Positions 47,386 to 55,764 of a stretch of DNA of 59,771 bases are shown in pieces (within the stretch, counting starts at the first letter, position 1; every line of letters starts with the position of its first letter). Both the position numbers and the translations under genes were made by a program. The notes beneath the pieces were generated by a model. That model did no database searches, was not told where the DNA came from, and was given only the letters and a program-made list of their open reading frames with translations. This DNA comes from an uncultured Muribaculaceae bacterium (GTDB taxonomy: Bacteria; Bacteroidota; Bacteroidia; Bacteroidales; Muribaculaceae): the NCBI GenBank assembly GCA_947386115.1, contig CANDNO010000008.1:1-59771 (forward strand), read 5' to 3'.

Positions 47386-49432
47386 CATACTGTTTTCGAT
47401 AGCAACATGTTATGTGGTCGGCACGGCATGCGGGCCATATTATTGTGGCGTGCCCGAGGTGGATTATTTCGCCTACTATGCCGGCAACGACCGCTTAGAC
47501 CGCAACGAGCAGGAAAACCTGCTGCTGTGGCAGCGGATGACGAGCCGCGACATACCGCTTGAGGATATAAAACAGGCTGTGTATAAATATGACAGCAACA
47601 AGTTGAACGAGCTGTTTTATGGATACGAATCGACCGACAATAAGTTCATACGATACATTGTAAATACCGGCCATCATGACATATATGACTTTCTCGAGCT
47701 GGCTAAAGAGCTGTCCGAGGCTCGCGAAGCCATACAGTCGCCATGGTATTATCCGTCAAGTCGTTATGCCGACAATAACGAGACCGGCGACTTCGGACGT
47801 TTCGTGGAGCAGTGTGAGGAAAACGCCCACACACCGCTTGGTGACCGCTACGCCCTGCAGGCTGTGAGAGCGCTCTTTGCGTCGAAGCAGTATGGCCGTT
47901 GCGCCGATTATTACAAGCGCTATATGTCACAGTTGCCCGCCGACAACCAGTTCAAGCGCATGGCCATGGGGTATATTGCCGGATGCTGGTCGAGACTCGG
48001 AGATATTGACCGTGCAAACGAGTATTTTGCCCAAGCGGGCGATTTCAATTCGATTCGCTCGGACAATCCCGTCGCACTGATGGCACGCTGCCATCCCGAT
48101 AACCCGGAGATGATGAGCTACATACACGGGGACAGGGCGAAAAACGACACGGTCTTTATGAAAGAGCTCAAGCCCATCGCTCTTGAGACAGTAGTCCGCG
48201 AGGATTGTATCCATAAGGCCGACTGGTATTTTGTCCTTGCCTATATCGCCCATGTCTACGAGAATGACCACGGCGAGGCTTTGAGGTATGTGCAGAAGGC
48301 TATGAAATCGAAACCGTCGAGTGCCGACAATCTTGCCGTCATGCGTCTTTACCGCATGATGCTCGATGCCGAGCGCGGCGATATGTCGCGACTATTGGGC
48401 GACTTGAGGTGGATCGAGTCTCACGTCGGACCCTTATCTCCCTTATATGCCACGCTCGACAATGTGCTCCGGAATATGGTTTACATACATTGGGTCCCGC
48501 AACTCATGGCGCAGCAGGATTATACGACCGCCGTGCTTTTAGCCGGATTTGCCGACCGTTACCGCTACCGAAACACCCGCATGTGTGACTACCGGTGGAT
48601 GGGCCCGGCGATCGGTTACAAGCCGTTTACCTACCCGGTCGATGAACTTGTCAAAGACCCCACGATCAATAACAGTATCGATTACGGCAGCCTATCGTTC
48701 AGGCTTATGGGAAGCCTCACCTCGGGCCGCCTCATCGCAGTGTACGAAGAGATGTACGACGACGAGCCGCTTTGGAACTACCTCAGACGCTATGCACGAG
48801 TTGACAGAAATTATGTCAAAGAACTCATAGGGACACTTGCCCTGCGCGAAGAACGTTATGATCGAGCCGTGAGCTATCTGTCGTCAGTCAGCCCCGGGTA
48901 TCAGGAGTTTCTGAATGTCTACAAGGAGGGCTACCTGTCGCGCGACCCGTTCATTGGATATAATCATGATGATGGAGCTTCGGTCAGGCACTTGTCGTCA
49001 CCACGTGACGCCAAGCTCAACTTTGCGCGGCGCATGCTCCGGCTGCAACAGTTGAAGCGTAACGGCTCCACGGCCGACGAGCGTGCCATGGCTGCCATTG
49101 ACTATGCCATAGGATTGCGAAACTCGTTTGAGGACTGCTGGGCACTGACGCAGTATTGGCGCGGAGAGTACGTGCCCACACTCACTTACCCCATGTATGA
49201 CGCCGACTGGTCAAGTCTCGATTATTTCTATGAATATGACAGCACCGACGAAGTCGAGGCACGGTACCGCCGACAGGTCGAAGAAGCCATGGCTACATTT
49301 GATACCGACGAAGGACGTGCCGCCGGCCTCGTGCACACCGGCCGTTACCGCTCGGCCGTGCGCCTGTACCCCGACACCCCCACCGCCGCCGCCATCAAAC
49401 GCACCTGCGACAACTGGCGCGACTGGCTCTAA
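47351..49432 (+). CDS. TPR-like lipoprotein of unknown function
   Basis: The 693-residue product has a signal peptide with a cysteine near residue 27 (VVGTACGPYY), or from the second Met at 47369 a shorter signal. The body is nearly all helical with TPR-like pairs (about 165-400), for example ALQAVRALFASKQYGRCADYYKRY and GYIAGCWSRLGDIDRANEYFAQAG. It partners the overlapping upstream lipoprotein gene. No enzymatic motif. Its stop overlaps the end of the convergent gene at 49429. Confidence 0.78.
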   Translation: MKSQQSMKRLVSILFSIATCYVVGTACGPYYCGVPEVDYFAYYAGNDRLDRNEQENLLLWQRMTSRDIPLEDIKQAVYKYDSNKLNELFYGYESTDNKFIRYIVNTGHHDIYDFLELAKELSEAREAIQSPWYYPSSRYADNNETGDFGRFVEQCEENAHTPLGDRYALQAVRALFASKQYGRCADYYKRYMSQLPADNQFKRMAMGYIAGCWSRLGDIDRANEYFAQAGDFNSIRSDNPVALMARCHPDNPEMMSYIHGDRAKNDTVFMKELKPIALETVVREDCIHKADWYFVLAYIAHVYENDHGEALRYVQKAMKSKPSSADNLAVMRLYRMMLDAERGDMSRLLGDLRWIESHVGPLSPLYATLDNVLRNMVYIHWVPQLMAQQDYTTAVLLAGFADRYRYRNTRMCDYRWMGPAIGYKPFTYPVDELVKDPTINNSIDYGSLSFRLMGSLTSGRLIAVYEEMYDDEPLWNYLRRYARVDRNYVKELIGTLALREERYDRAVSYLSSVSPGYQEFLNVYKEGYLSRDPFIGYNHDDGASVRHLSSPRDAKLNFARRMLRLQQLKRNGSTADERAMAAIDYAIGLRNSFEDCWALTQYWRGEYVPTLTYPMYDADWSSLDYFYEYDSTDEVEARYRRQVEEAMATFDTDEGRAAGLVHTGRYRSAVRLYPDTPTAAAIKRTCDNWRDWL

Positions 49433-49959
49433 ATAGCTGTTGGGAAGGTGATGCTTGCAGCCTGGGGATGAATGTCGGGTCGCTGCCTGGCAATGTATTG
49501 CGAGAGCAGTGATTTGACGCGGTCGCGCAGGTCGGTGAGATACATGAACGCCGCGTTGTCGCATGTGGGGTTTTCGAAGATATTGAATCGACTGATCATG
49601 AGGTCGAGATGGTCATTAAATCGGGTAAGTATTGATTTGAAATTGCGATTGTATGATTCCAGCACGACACATGATACGGTTGTTTCTTCACGGGTTGCCG
49701 TAGGTATAGCGGGTAGCTCGGTTTTAAGGGGCTGTTTGCGTTCGGCACGGCGGCGGGCCGATTTGACACGGCGCTCGATGCGTCGTGCAAACTTGTAGAT
49801 TGTGGGTGAAGAGTCTCGATACTCCTCGGCGTGAACCGACTCGGGTTCGGCCATAGACCGGGCCATAAATTCGCGCACTTCCCGGCGCTCATCATCATCA
49901 TTGATCGAGAGAAGTCGGTCGATATCCTTGACCGACAGCGAGATAGATTTAAATTCCAT
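49429..49959 (-). CDS. Small helical protein of unknown function
   Basis: The 176-residue product is cytoplasmic, strongly charged and mostly helical, with an Arg/Lys-rich middle (KFARRIERRVKSARRRAERK). No known family is recognised. It is convergent with the TPR lipoprotein (4-bp overlap of stops). TATCTTTG at 49998-50005 on the minus strand is a possible -7 box 39 bp upstream, but without a clear -33 element. Confidence 0.6.
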   Translation of the reverse strand: MEFKSISLSVKDIDRLLSINDDDERREVREFMARSMAEPESVHAEEYRDSSPTIYKFARRIERRVKSARRRAERKQPLKTELPAIPTATREETTVSCVVLESYNRNFKSILTRFNDHLDLMISRFNIFENPTCDNAAFMYLTDLRDRVKSLLSQYIARQRPDIHPQAASITFPTAI

Positions 49960-50124
49960 AGTATAACAGGTTTATGTATATGTGTGTTTAGTGCCGGCAA
50001 AGATACAGCAGAAAGGATCCGACAGTGATGCAAAATATTAAAACCTTAACGTATATTAACATATTCGGCTTGGAGTGGGTATGTGCCGGGAAATTTGTAA
50101 CTTTGCGGGCAAAATTGATTGTGT

Positions 50125-50634
50125 ATGGGTATTGTATTCAGGCAGGGCGCGGTGAGTGATGTGCCGGCCGTGATGGAGATTATCGATGCGGCGGTCGACC
50201 GTATGCTACGTGAGGGCAAGCGGCAGTGGGACGAGTCGTATCCTGCTCTCGAACATATTATGGAGGATATCAAACGAGGTGTGGGCTATGTGCTTGTCGA
50301 TGACGGGCGGGTGGTGGCCTATGGCGCTGTGGTGCTGACGGGTGAGCCTGCCTATGATGATATCGAGGATGGTGACTGGTTGACGAATGGCGGGCAATAT
50401 GTTGTCGTTCACCGTCTTGCTGTGGCTGCCGATATGCATGGCCGCGGTCTTGCAAAACGATTCCTTGATATTGCATGTGATCTTGCTGCCGGCCGGGGAA
50501 TCGGCTCGATGAGGGTTGACACAAATTATGATAACGGCCGCATGTTGCGCCTGCTCGAGGGGTGCGGTTTTGAACGTTGCGGTATCGTGAGGTATGAAAA
50601 GGGGGAACGTATAGCGTTCGAGAAGCTGATATGA
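50125..50634 (+). CDS. GNAT-family N-acetyltransferase
   Basis: The 169-residue product has the acetyl-CoA-binding region VVVHRLAVAADMHGRGLAKRFLDIA and the C-terminal NGRMLRLLEGCGFERCG typical of GNAT enzymes. The substrate is unknown. The ATG at 50125 is chosen over a TTG at 50119. TAACTTTG (50098-50105) could be the -7 box. The stop overlaps the next gene by 4 bp. Confidence 0.88.
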   Translation: MGIVFRQGAVSDVPAVMEIIDAAVDRMLREGKRQWDESYPALEHIMEDIKRGVGYVLVDDGRVVAYGAVVLTGEPAYDDIEDGDWLTNGGQYVVVHRLAVAADMHGRGLAKRFLDIACDLAAGRGIGSMRVDTNYDNGRMLRLLEGCGFERCGIVRYEKGERIAFEKLI

Positions 50635-51554
50635 GTGCTGCAAAGGGTCACCTGTCGATGTTGACGGCCAATACGATCTGGGGCATGATGGCTCCGCTGG
50701 CCAAGTATGTGATGGCTGCCGGGGTGGTTACTCCGTTTGTACTTACCGATTTGCGTATATTCGGTGCGGCCGTATTGTTCTGGATTGCCTCGTTGTTCAA
50801 GAAGCAGGAGCGGGTGCCGGTGAGGGATCTCGCGAAGCTGTTTGTGGCGTCGATGCTGGCGATAGTGTTCAATCAGGGCAGTTACATATCGGGCGTGGGG
50901 CTGACGTCGCCTATGGACGCATCGATAATCACGACGAGTATGCCGCTGTGGGCCATGCTGATAGCTGCGGTTTTCCTCAAGGAGCCTATCTCGGCCCGGA
51001 AGGTGGGAGGCATAGTGGCGGGAGCTGCGGGGGCGCTGCTGCTCATTACGGGCAGTCACCGTGCTGCGGAGGCGTCGGCCGGCGATAATGCCATGCTGGG
51101 TAATGTGCTGGTGCTCACGGCTCAGCTTAGCTATGCTTTTTATCTTGTGCTGTTCAAGAACTTTGTGACACGCTACTCGATAGTGACGATAATGAAGTGG
51201 ATGTTCACATTCGCATCTGTGGTTATGTTACCCTTGACATTCAGCGATTTGAATGCCACGCAGTGGAGCGATGTCGAGTCGCGCCACATAGCGAGCATCG
51301 CGTTTATCGTGGTGGGAGCCACGTTTGTAAGCTACATCCTTGTTGTGGTGGGCCAGCGATTGCTTCGACCCACTGTTGCCGGAATGTATAATTACGTGCA
51401 GCCCGTCGTAGCGAGCATTATCGCCATAGCCTGGGGTATGGACTCGTTCAGCTTCGTAAAACTCGCGGCGGTAATACTGATTTTTGGCGGTGTATTTCTT
51501 GTTTCGACAAGTAAATCGCGGGAAAGCGTGCAAAAATGTGCTGACAAATATTAA
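50631..51554 (+). CDS. EamA/DMT-superfamily permease
   Basis: The 307-residue product has ten predicted membrane helices arranged as two EamA repeats, each ending with a characteristic segment (PMDASIITTSMPLWAMLIAAVFLKEPIS; TVAGMYNYVQPVVASIIAIAW). It is a drug/metabolite transporter of unknown substrate. It is coupled to the acetyltransferase gene, so the pair may handle the same small molecule. Confidence 0.9.
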   Translation: MSAAKGHLSMLTANTIWGMMAPLAKYVMAAGVVTPFVLTDLRIFGAAVLFWIASLFKKQERVPVRDLAKLFVASMLAIVFNQGSYISGVGLTSPMDASIITTSMPLWAMLIAAVFLKEPISARKVGGIVAGAAGALLLITGSHRAAEASAGDNAMLGNVLVLTAQLSYAFYLVLFKNFVTRYSIVTIMKWMFTFASVVMLPLTFSDLNATQWSDVESRHIASIAFIVVGATFVSYILVVVGQRLLRPTVAGMYNYVQPVVASIIAIAWGMDSFSFVKLAAVILIFGGVFLVSTSKSRESVQKCADKY

Positions 51555-51559
51555 AATAC

Positions 51560-51573
51560 TTTAACGTGTTAAA
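51560..51573. promoter_or_regulatory. Palindromic site upstream of the TonB-type outer-membrane gene
   Basis: TTTAACGTGTTAAA is a 14-bp near-perfect palindrome (only the two centre bases do not pair) 98 bp before the ATG. It adjoins AAATACTTTAA, a weak TAnnTTT-like -7 box. An operator is possible but unproven. Confidence 0.3.
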
Positions 51574-51670
51574 CCGAATGGCCGCACGGGAGTCTTTTTA
51601 CATGTCGGCTTTTAACAGTCGTGATAATATCGATATCTATATTAAGTTAAAATCATAAACAACGCAAAAG

Positions 51671-54592
51671 ATGCGCTTCAACTATTACCGTATTCTAACT
51701 TTTCTAATTACAGCGGCCGTCGCGACGGCTGCCTGGGCTGCCGATATCAAGGGAGTCATTGTCGATAACTCGACGGGCGATCCTATGTCCGATGCCACCG
51801 TGCGACTGCTTGCAGCCCGCGACAGCTCGTTTGTCAAGGGTGCTATTGCCAATATCGACGGCCGGTACACCTTCGCGGGTGTAAAGCGTGGCGACTATAT
51901 CGTAGAAGCCTCGTACATAGGATTCAACAAGGGATATATCAACGTAAAGATGGCCGGCGGCAATGTGCAGGCCGACACGCTGCGCATGACCGACTCGTCG
52001 ATCAAGCTCCAGGAGGCAGTGGTGACTGCCATCAAGACTCCTATCAAGGTGATGGAGGATACGGTCGAGTTCAATGCCGACTCGTACAAGACCCAGCCCA
52101 ACGCCGTGGTCGAGGACCTGCTCAAGCGTCTGCCCGGCGTCGAAGTCGACTCGGACGGCAAGATCACAGCCAACGGCAAGAGCGTGACGAAGATACTTAT
52201 CGACGGCAAGGAGTTCTTCAGCGACGACCCCAAGGTGGCGTCGAAAAACCTGCCTGTCAACATGGTCGACAAGCTCCAGGTGGTAGACCGCAAGAGTGAC
52301 CTGGCTCGCCTTACCGGTGTCGACGACGGCGAGGAAGAGACCGTCATCAACCTCACGGTGAAGCCCGGCATGAAAAACGGCTGGTTCGGCACAGTCGAGG
52401 CCGGCTACGGTACCGACGAGCGCTATCAGGCCACGTTCAATATCAACCGTTTCTGGAACGACAACCAGATAACATTCATAGGCTCGGCCAACAATACCAA
52501 CGAACTCGGATTTACCGATGGCAACGGCAACCGTTTCCGCCGTTTTGGCGGCGACAGGGGCATCAACAACTCGCAGTCGTTCGGTGTCAATTTCAACATA
52601 GGTAACAAGGAGATATTCCGCGTGGGTGGCGACGTGATGTATTCACACACCGACCGCGACACGCGTAAGCGCCAGAACCGCGAGTACCTGCTCAACGCCG
52701 ACGATTATTTCTCAAACTCATCGTCGCTTGCTACCGACAAGGGGCACAATATTCGCGCCGATTTCCGCATACAGTGGAAGCCCGACTCGTTCAACACCCT
52801 CGACGTGCGCCCCAACATGTCGATCAATATCAACGACTCGGAGAGCGACGAGTTCTCCGTAACCCGCCCCAACCAGAATACCACTACGAGCCTTAACCTG
52901 GGCTCGTCTCACGGCAAGAGCTACGAGGCCGGTTTCATGACCATTTATAACCACAATTTCAAGAGCCACCGCGGACGTTCGTTCTCAATCTTCGGCCGCT
53001 ACAGCATGTCCAACGTGCGCGAGAAATCAGACAGTTACTCCTACAATTGGTACCGCCAGCTGCAGGATGCCGCGCTGAGCGACGAGCTCGAGGACACCTA
53101 CGGCGATACCTACGACATTTATGACCGTTACACCGACAACCACACGTGGAGCAACTCGGTGTCGGGACGCCTGTCGTGGACCGAGCCTCTGGGCAATGTG
53201 GCCAACGGCAACTTCATAACCGTGGCTTATAACGCCCAGTATCGCTGGAACAATGCCGACAAACTGGTGTATAACCGCCCGGTCGACTATCTCAACGAGG
53301 CCGGTGAGTATGACCCGCTGCTGGCAGTAGCCACACGCTACTACGACTTGAACGGCACCGGCTATGAGATACCCATGTTTAATGTCGATGTCAACAATCC
53401 CGAGCTCGACGCGCAGCTTAGCAACCGTTTCCGCAACGATTTCTTCTCGCAGGACATCCGCGTGGGCTATAAGAAGGTGACTAAGAACATCAACTTCGAG
53501 GGTGGTGTGTCGGCCGTACCGTCGATGTCGCGCAGCCGCAATCTCATCAACTCAGACAAGAATATCCCCGAGCGCTGGGTATGGAACTACGCGCCCTTCA
53601 TGCGATTCCGTTACAAGATAAGCAAGGTGTCGTCGTTCAACGCCAACTATCGCGGACGCTCGTCGCAGCCCTCGATGGCACAGTTGCAGCCCGTAGCCGA
53701 CGAGACCGACCCCCTGCGAGTGATTCAGGGTAACCCCAACTTGCTCCCCACGTTCACCCACAACATACAGTTGCGCTATCAGAACTTCAACCAGGAGCGT
53801 CAGCAGTCGATCATGGCGATGGCATTCATCAACGTGACCCAGAACAGCATCGTGTCAAAGACCAAGTATGATACCACGACCGGCGGCCAGTTCACAACCT
53901 ACGAGAATGTCAACGGCGTTTGGAGCGCCCGCATCATGAACATGTTCTCGACACCGTTGCGCAACAAGGCGTTCACGTTCAACAACCACATGTTCATCAA
54001 CTACAACCAGGCCGTGGGCTTCAACAACGACCTCAAAAACACGAGCCGCACGCTCATGTTTGCCGACATGATGGCCTTTGCATGGCGCCCCGACAATGTC
54101 TCGCTCGAGCTGCGACCCAACTACCGCCTGCAAAAGACCTATAACACCCTCAAAACCACCACCAACGGCAATATGCTCGTTCACAACTACGGCGTGGGAT
54201 TCGATGCCTACTATTATACACCCATAGGCATTATTCTCAACAGCGAGCTCAACTTCAATGGTACGAAGGGTTACTCCAACGGATTTGATACCAACACCTG
54301 GATGTGGAACGCATCGATAAGCTACGAATTCCTGCGCAACAAGCAGGCTACGCTGCAGCTTAAAGTGTACGACCTGTTGAAACAGAAACAGCAGATACAG
54401 CGCTCGGTAACAGCCAACTATATCGACGACATCGAGTATAACACGCTCACGCGCTACTTCATGCTCACGTTCACCTACAAGTTCAACACATTCGGCAAGG
54501 GCAACGAGCCCACCGACCGCAATGCCCGCCGCTGGGGCGGTCCCGGCGGACCACCTCCCGGCCACGGCCCCGGTCGTCCCGGCCGCCGCTAA
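51671..54592 (+). CDS. TonB-receptor-type outer-membrane protein with Gly/Pro-rich tail
   Basis: The 973-residue product has a signal peptide (about 1-23), a carboxypeptidase-regulatory-like domain (about 25-105), a plug-like region (VVEDLLKRLPGVEVDSDGKI, then KILIDGKEFFSDDPKVASKNLP) and a large barrel of the OMP_b-brl_3 type. The usual barrel end (FMLTFTYKF) is followed by about 30 extra residues rich in Gly, Pro and Arg. Transported substrate unknown; no SusD partner is present. Monocistronic, ended by a hairpin at 54605-54648. Confidence 0.92.
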   Translation: MRFNYYRILTFLITAAVATAAWAADIKGVIVDNSTGDPMSDATVRLLAARDSSFVKGAIANIDGRYTFAGVKRGDYIVEASYIGFNKGYINVKMAGGNVQADTLRMTDSSIKLQEAVVTAIKTPIKVMEDTVEFNADSYKTQPNAVVEDLLKRLPGVEVDSDGKITANGKSVTKILIDGKEFFSDDPKVASKNLPVNMVDKLQVVDRKSDLARLTGVDDGEEETVINLTVKPGMKNGWFGTVEAGYGTDERYQATFNINRFWNDNQITFIGSANNTNELGFTDGNGNRFRRFGGDRGINNSQSFGVNFNIGNKEIFRVGGDVMYSHTDRDTRKRQNREYLLNADDYFSNSSSLATDKGHNIRADFRIQWKPDSFNTLDVRPNMSININDSESDEFSVTRPNQNTTTSLNLGSSHGKSYEAGFMTIYNHNFKSHRGRSFSIFGRYSMSNVREKSDSYSYNWYRQLQDAALSDELEDTYGDTYDIYDRYTDNHTWSNSVSGRLSWTEPLGNVANGNFITVAYNAQYRWNNADKLVYNRPVDYLNEAGEYDPLLAVATRYYDLNGTGYEIPMFNVDVNNPELDAQLSNRFRNDFFSQDIRVGYKKVTKNINFEGGVSAVPSMSRSRNLINSDKNIPERWVWNYAPFMRFRYKISKVSSFNANYRGRSSQPSMAQLQPVADETDPLRVIQGNPNLLPTFTHNIQLRYQNFNQERQQSIMAMAFINVTQNSIVSKTKYDTTTGGQFTTYENVNGVWSARIMNMFSTPLRNKAFTFNNHMFINYNQAVGFNNDLKNTSRTLMFADMMAFAWRPDNVSLELRPNYRLQKTYNTLKTTTNGNMLVHNYGVGFDAYYYTPIGIILNSELNFNGTKGYSNGFDTNTWMWNASISYEFLRNKQATLQLKVYDLLKQKQQIQRSVTANYIDDIEYNTLTRYFMLTFTYKFNTFGKGNEPTDRNARRWGGPGGPPPGHGPGRPGRR

Positions 54593-54604
54593 AAATGACA
54601 GTAT

Positions 54605-54648
54605 AATCGTCCCGGCAAAGTAAATCAAAGCTTTCCCGGGACGATTTT
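54605..54648 (+). terminator. Terminator of the TonB-type outer-membrane gene
   Basis: An 11-bp stem (AATCGTCCCGG / CCGGGACGATT) with a 20-nt loop runs into TTTTATGTTT, 13 bp after the stop. Confidence 0.75.
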
Positions 54649-54680
54649 ATGTTTCGGGCTCACCAATGTACGGGCACCGC

Positions 54681-54774
54681 TAAATGCAACGACTCCGCCG
54701 TTGATTTGTTTGGAAAAGAGCGCCGCACCCCACGAAAGATCGTTGGGGTGGTTAAATGCAACAGCTCCGCCGTT
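54681..54774. repeat. Two copies of a 22-bp motif, 72 bp apart
   Basis: TAAATGCAAC-NN-CTCCGCCGTT occurs at 54681-54702 and 54753-54774 with two differing bases. The 72-bp spacing is a multiple of three, and on the minus strand the stretch reads as an open frame with a repeated (G)GxVAF segment. It may be a decayed or dispersed coding repeat. The stretch 54649-54999 otherwise holds a short heptamer tract (54831-54851) and small hairpins (GGCTCCGATAGGAGCC near 54870), but no gene I can support. Confidence 0.55.
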
Positions 54775-54830
54775 ATCTCGGCATGGGCTTGGGTAATTAC
54801 TTAGGGCATACCACGCCTCTCAATCCCCAT

Positions 54831-54851
54831 CCCTTGGACCTTGGACCTTGA
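54831..54851. repeat. Short heptamer tract related to the 37.7-kb repeat
   Basis: Three 7-bp units (CCCTTGG, ACCTTGG, ACCTTGA) match the consensus of the long tract at 37794-37891, showing that the repeat is dispersed. Confidence 0.6.
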
Positions 54852-54999
54852 GTAGCTCCAGTAGCTCCATGGGCTCCGATAGGAGCCTTATCGGCGGCGT
54901 AGCCGTCGCTTAGCGTTAGGCCCATGCAAGGGCCGCATAGCCGTCCGCAGCTTGGGTATATCGCATACACCCCCACCAAGAGGGCTGCGTAGCTGCCCA

Positions 55000-55319
55000 T
55001 TATAAATACGGAAAGCCTCGCCTTGCCGTATAGATACCATCGCTCCCCGCACCTTTCCCAGCTATCGTGTTGGCGGTGCGCATGGCCTGATCGAACCCCA
55101 TGTATGGCTGGGCCAAATTACTTATACCATCTCTGTCGCACCCTTTATGGACACCATAGTAGCTGATACACCTGACAATAAATCTTTAAATGTAGTCTTT
55201 GACTGGTTTTGTACCTTTCGCACAGCACTCTGTAACTCCTTGGCAGATACTGTCCGTTGGCACATTATTGTTTGACCGTTACTGTCAAATTTTAGTTTTA
55301 TGCATATATCGTTCGCCAT
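55000..55319 (-). pseudogene. Remnant of a phage tape-measure-like gene
   Basis: The minus strand opens with a 65-codon frame (MANDICIKLKFDSNGQ to KGATEMV). After its stop, the -1 frame continues with SNLAQPYMGFDQAMRTANTI and AGKGAG. Dropping one base near 55130 joins them as ATDGISNLAQPYMGFDQ. Both the N-terminal beta/helix pattern and the 'fDqAM..aNt.AG' segment resemble Bacteroidetes TP901-type tail tape-measure proteins. Similarity is lost after about 55045 and the frame ends at 55000. A truncated, frameshifted prophage scar is my reading; family recall only. Confidence 0.5.
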
Positions 55320-55353
55320 GACCGCTATATTTATGTCCTTTTCAGGAATTTAG

Positions 55354-55385
55354 TTTGGAGTTTATAATCACTTTTATTATTTTTA
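55354..55385 (+). promoter_or_regulatory. Promoter of the 61-aa membrane peptide gene
   Basis: TTTG (55354-55357), a 20-nt spacer and TATTTTTA (55378-55385; the consensus ends in G) lie 16 bp before the ATG. Confidence 0.5.
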
Positions 55386-55401
55386 AACAAAAAATATTAC
55401 T

Positions 55402-55587
55402 ATGTTTTTAAGAATCACTTTATTTGATATTTGGGTCTGGATAAATGTAGGCATCATTTGTATAGTAGTGATTGGCTTGCTTATCGGATTGTGTAGCCAT
55501 GGCTCCGCTGACTCATCAAGTTCCGGAGGTTATTTTTTCTGGTCGTCTGACGATTGCGATAGTTCAGGCGACTGTAATAGCGAGTGA
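55402..55587 (+). CDS. Small single-pass membrane peptide (61 aa)
   Basis: The product has one strongly hydrophobic helix (about 10-31) and a Ser/Gly/Asp-rich C-terminus with SSSSGGYFFWSSDDCDSSGD. A promoter-like sequence lies upstream and an excellent terminator downstream, which support a real short transcription unit. The region is AT-rich and next to the tape-measure-like scar. No known family; a small stress, holin-like or toxin peptide cannot be distinguished. Confidence 0.55.
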   Translation: MFLRITLFDIWVWINVGIICIVVIGLLIGLCSHGSADSSSSGGYFFWSSDDCDSSGDCNSE

Positions 55588-55613
55588 TCACGCAACTTAC
55601 ATGTAAGATACTC

Positions 55614-55655
55614 AAAACGCCGGCGTTGAGACTCTTTGTCTATCGCCGGCGTTTT
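55614..55655 (+). terminator. Terminator after the 61-aa peptide gene
   Basis: A 12-bp perfect stem (AAAACGCCGGCG / CGCCGGCGTTTT) with an 18-nt loop is followed by CTTT. It could act on both strands. Confidence 0.8.
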
Positions 55656-55688
55656 CTTTGGGCGGCGGACACGTTTTCTGCGTTTATG

Positions 55689-55721
55689 ATTGTTGACATT
55701 GGGAATATTGTTGTAACTTTG
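55689..55721 (+). promoter_or_regulatory. Promoter of the helicase gene
   Basis: ATTG (55689-55692) with a 21-nt spacer, or GTTG (55692-55695) with 18 nt, precedes TAACTTTG (55714-55721). The ATG is 44 bp downstream of the -7 box. Confidence 0.6.
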
Positions 55722-55764
55722 TTGTTTATGTTAATGATGACATTGTTTTTTTAAGCGTGTTCTT

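Noticed and set aside
54797-55000. A 67-codon minus-strand ORF
   Set aside because: Composition is unusual and it lies within repeat and hairpin sequence and next to the tape-measure scar; it looks like a translated repeat, not a gene.
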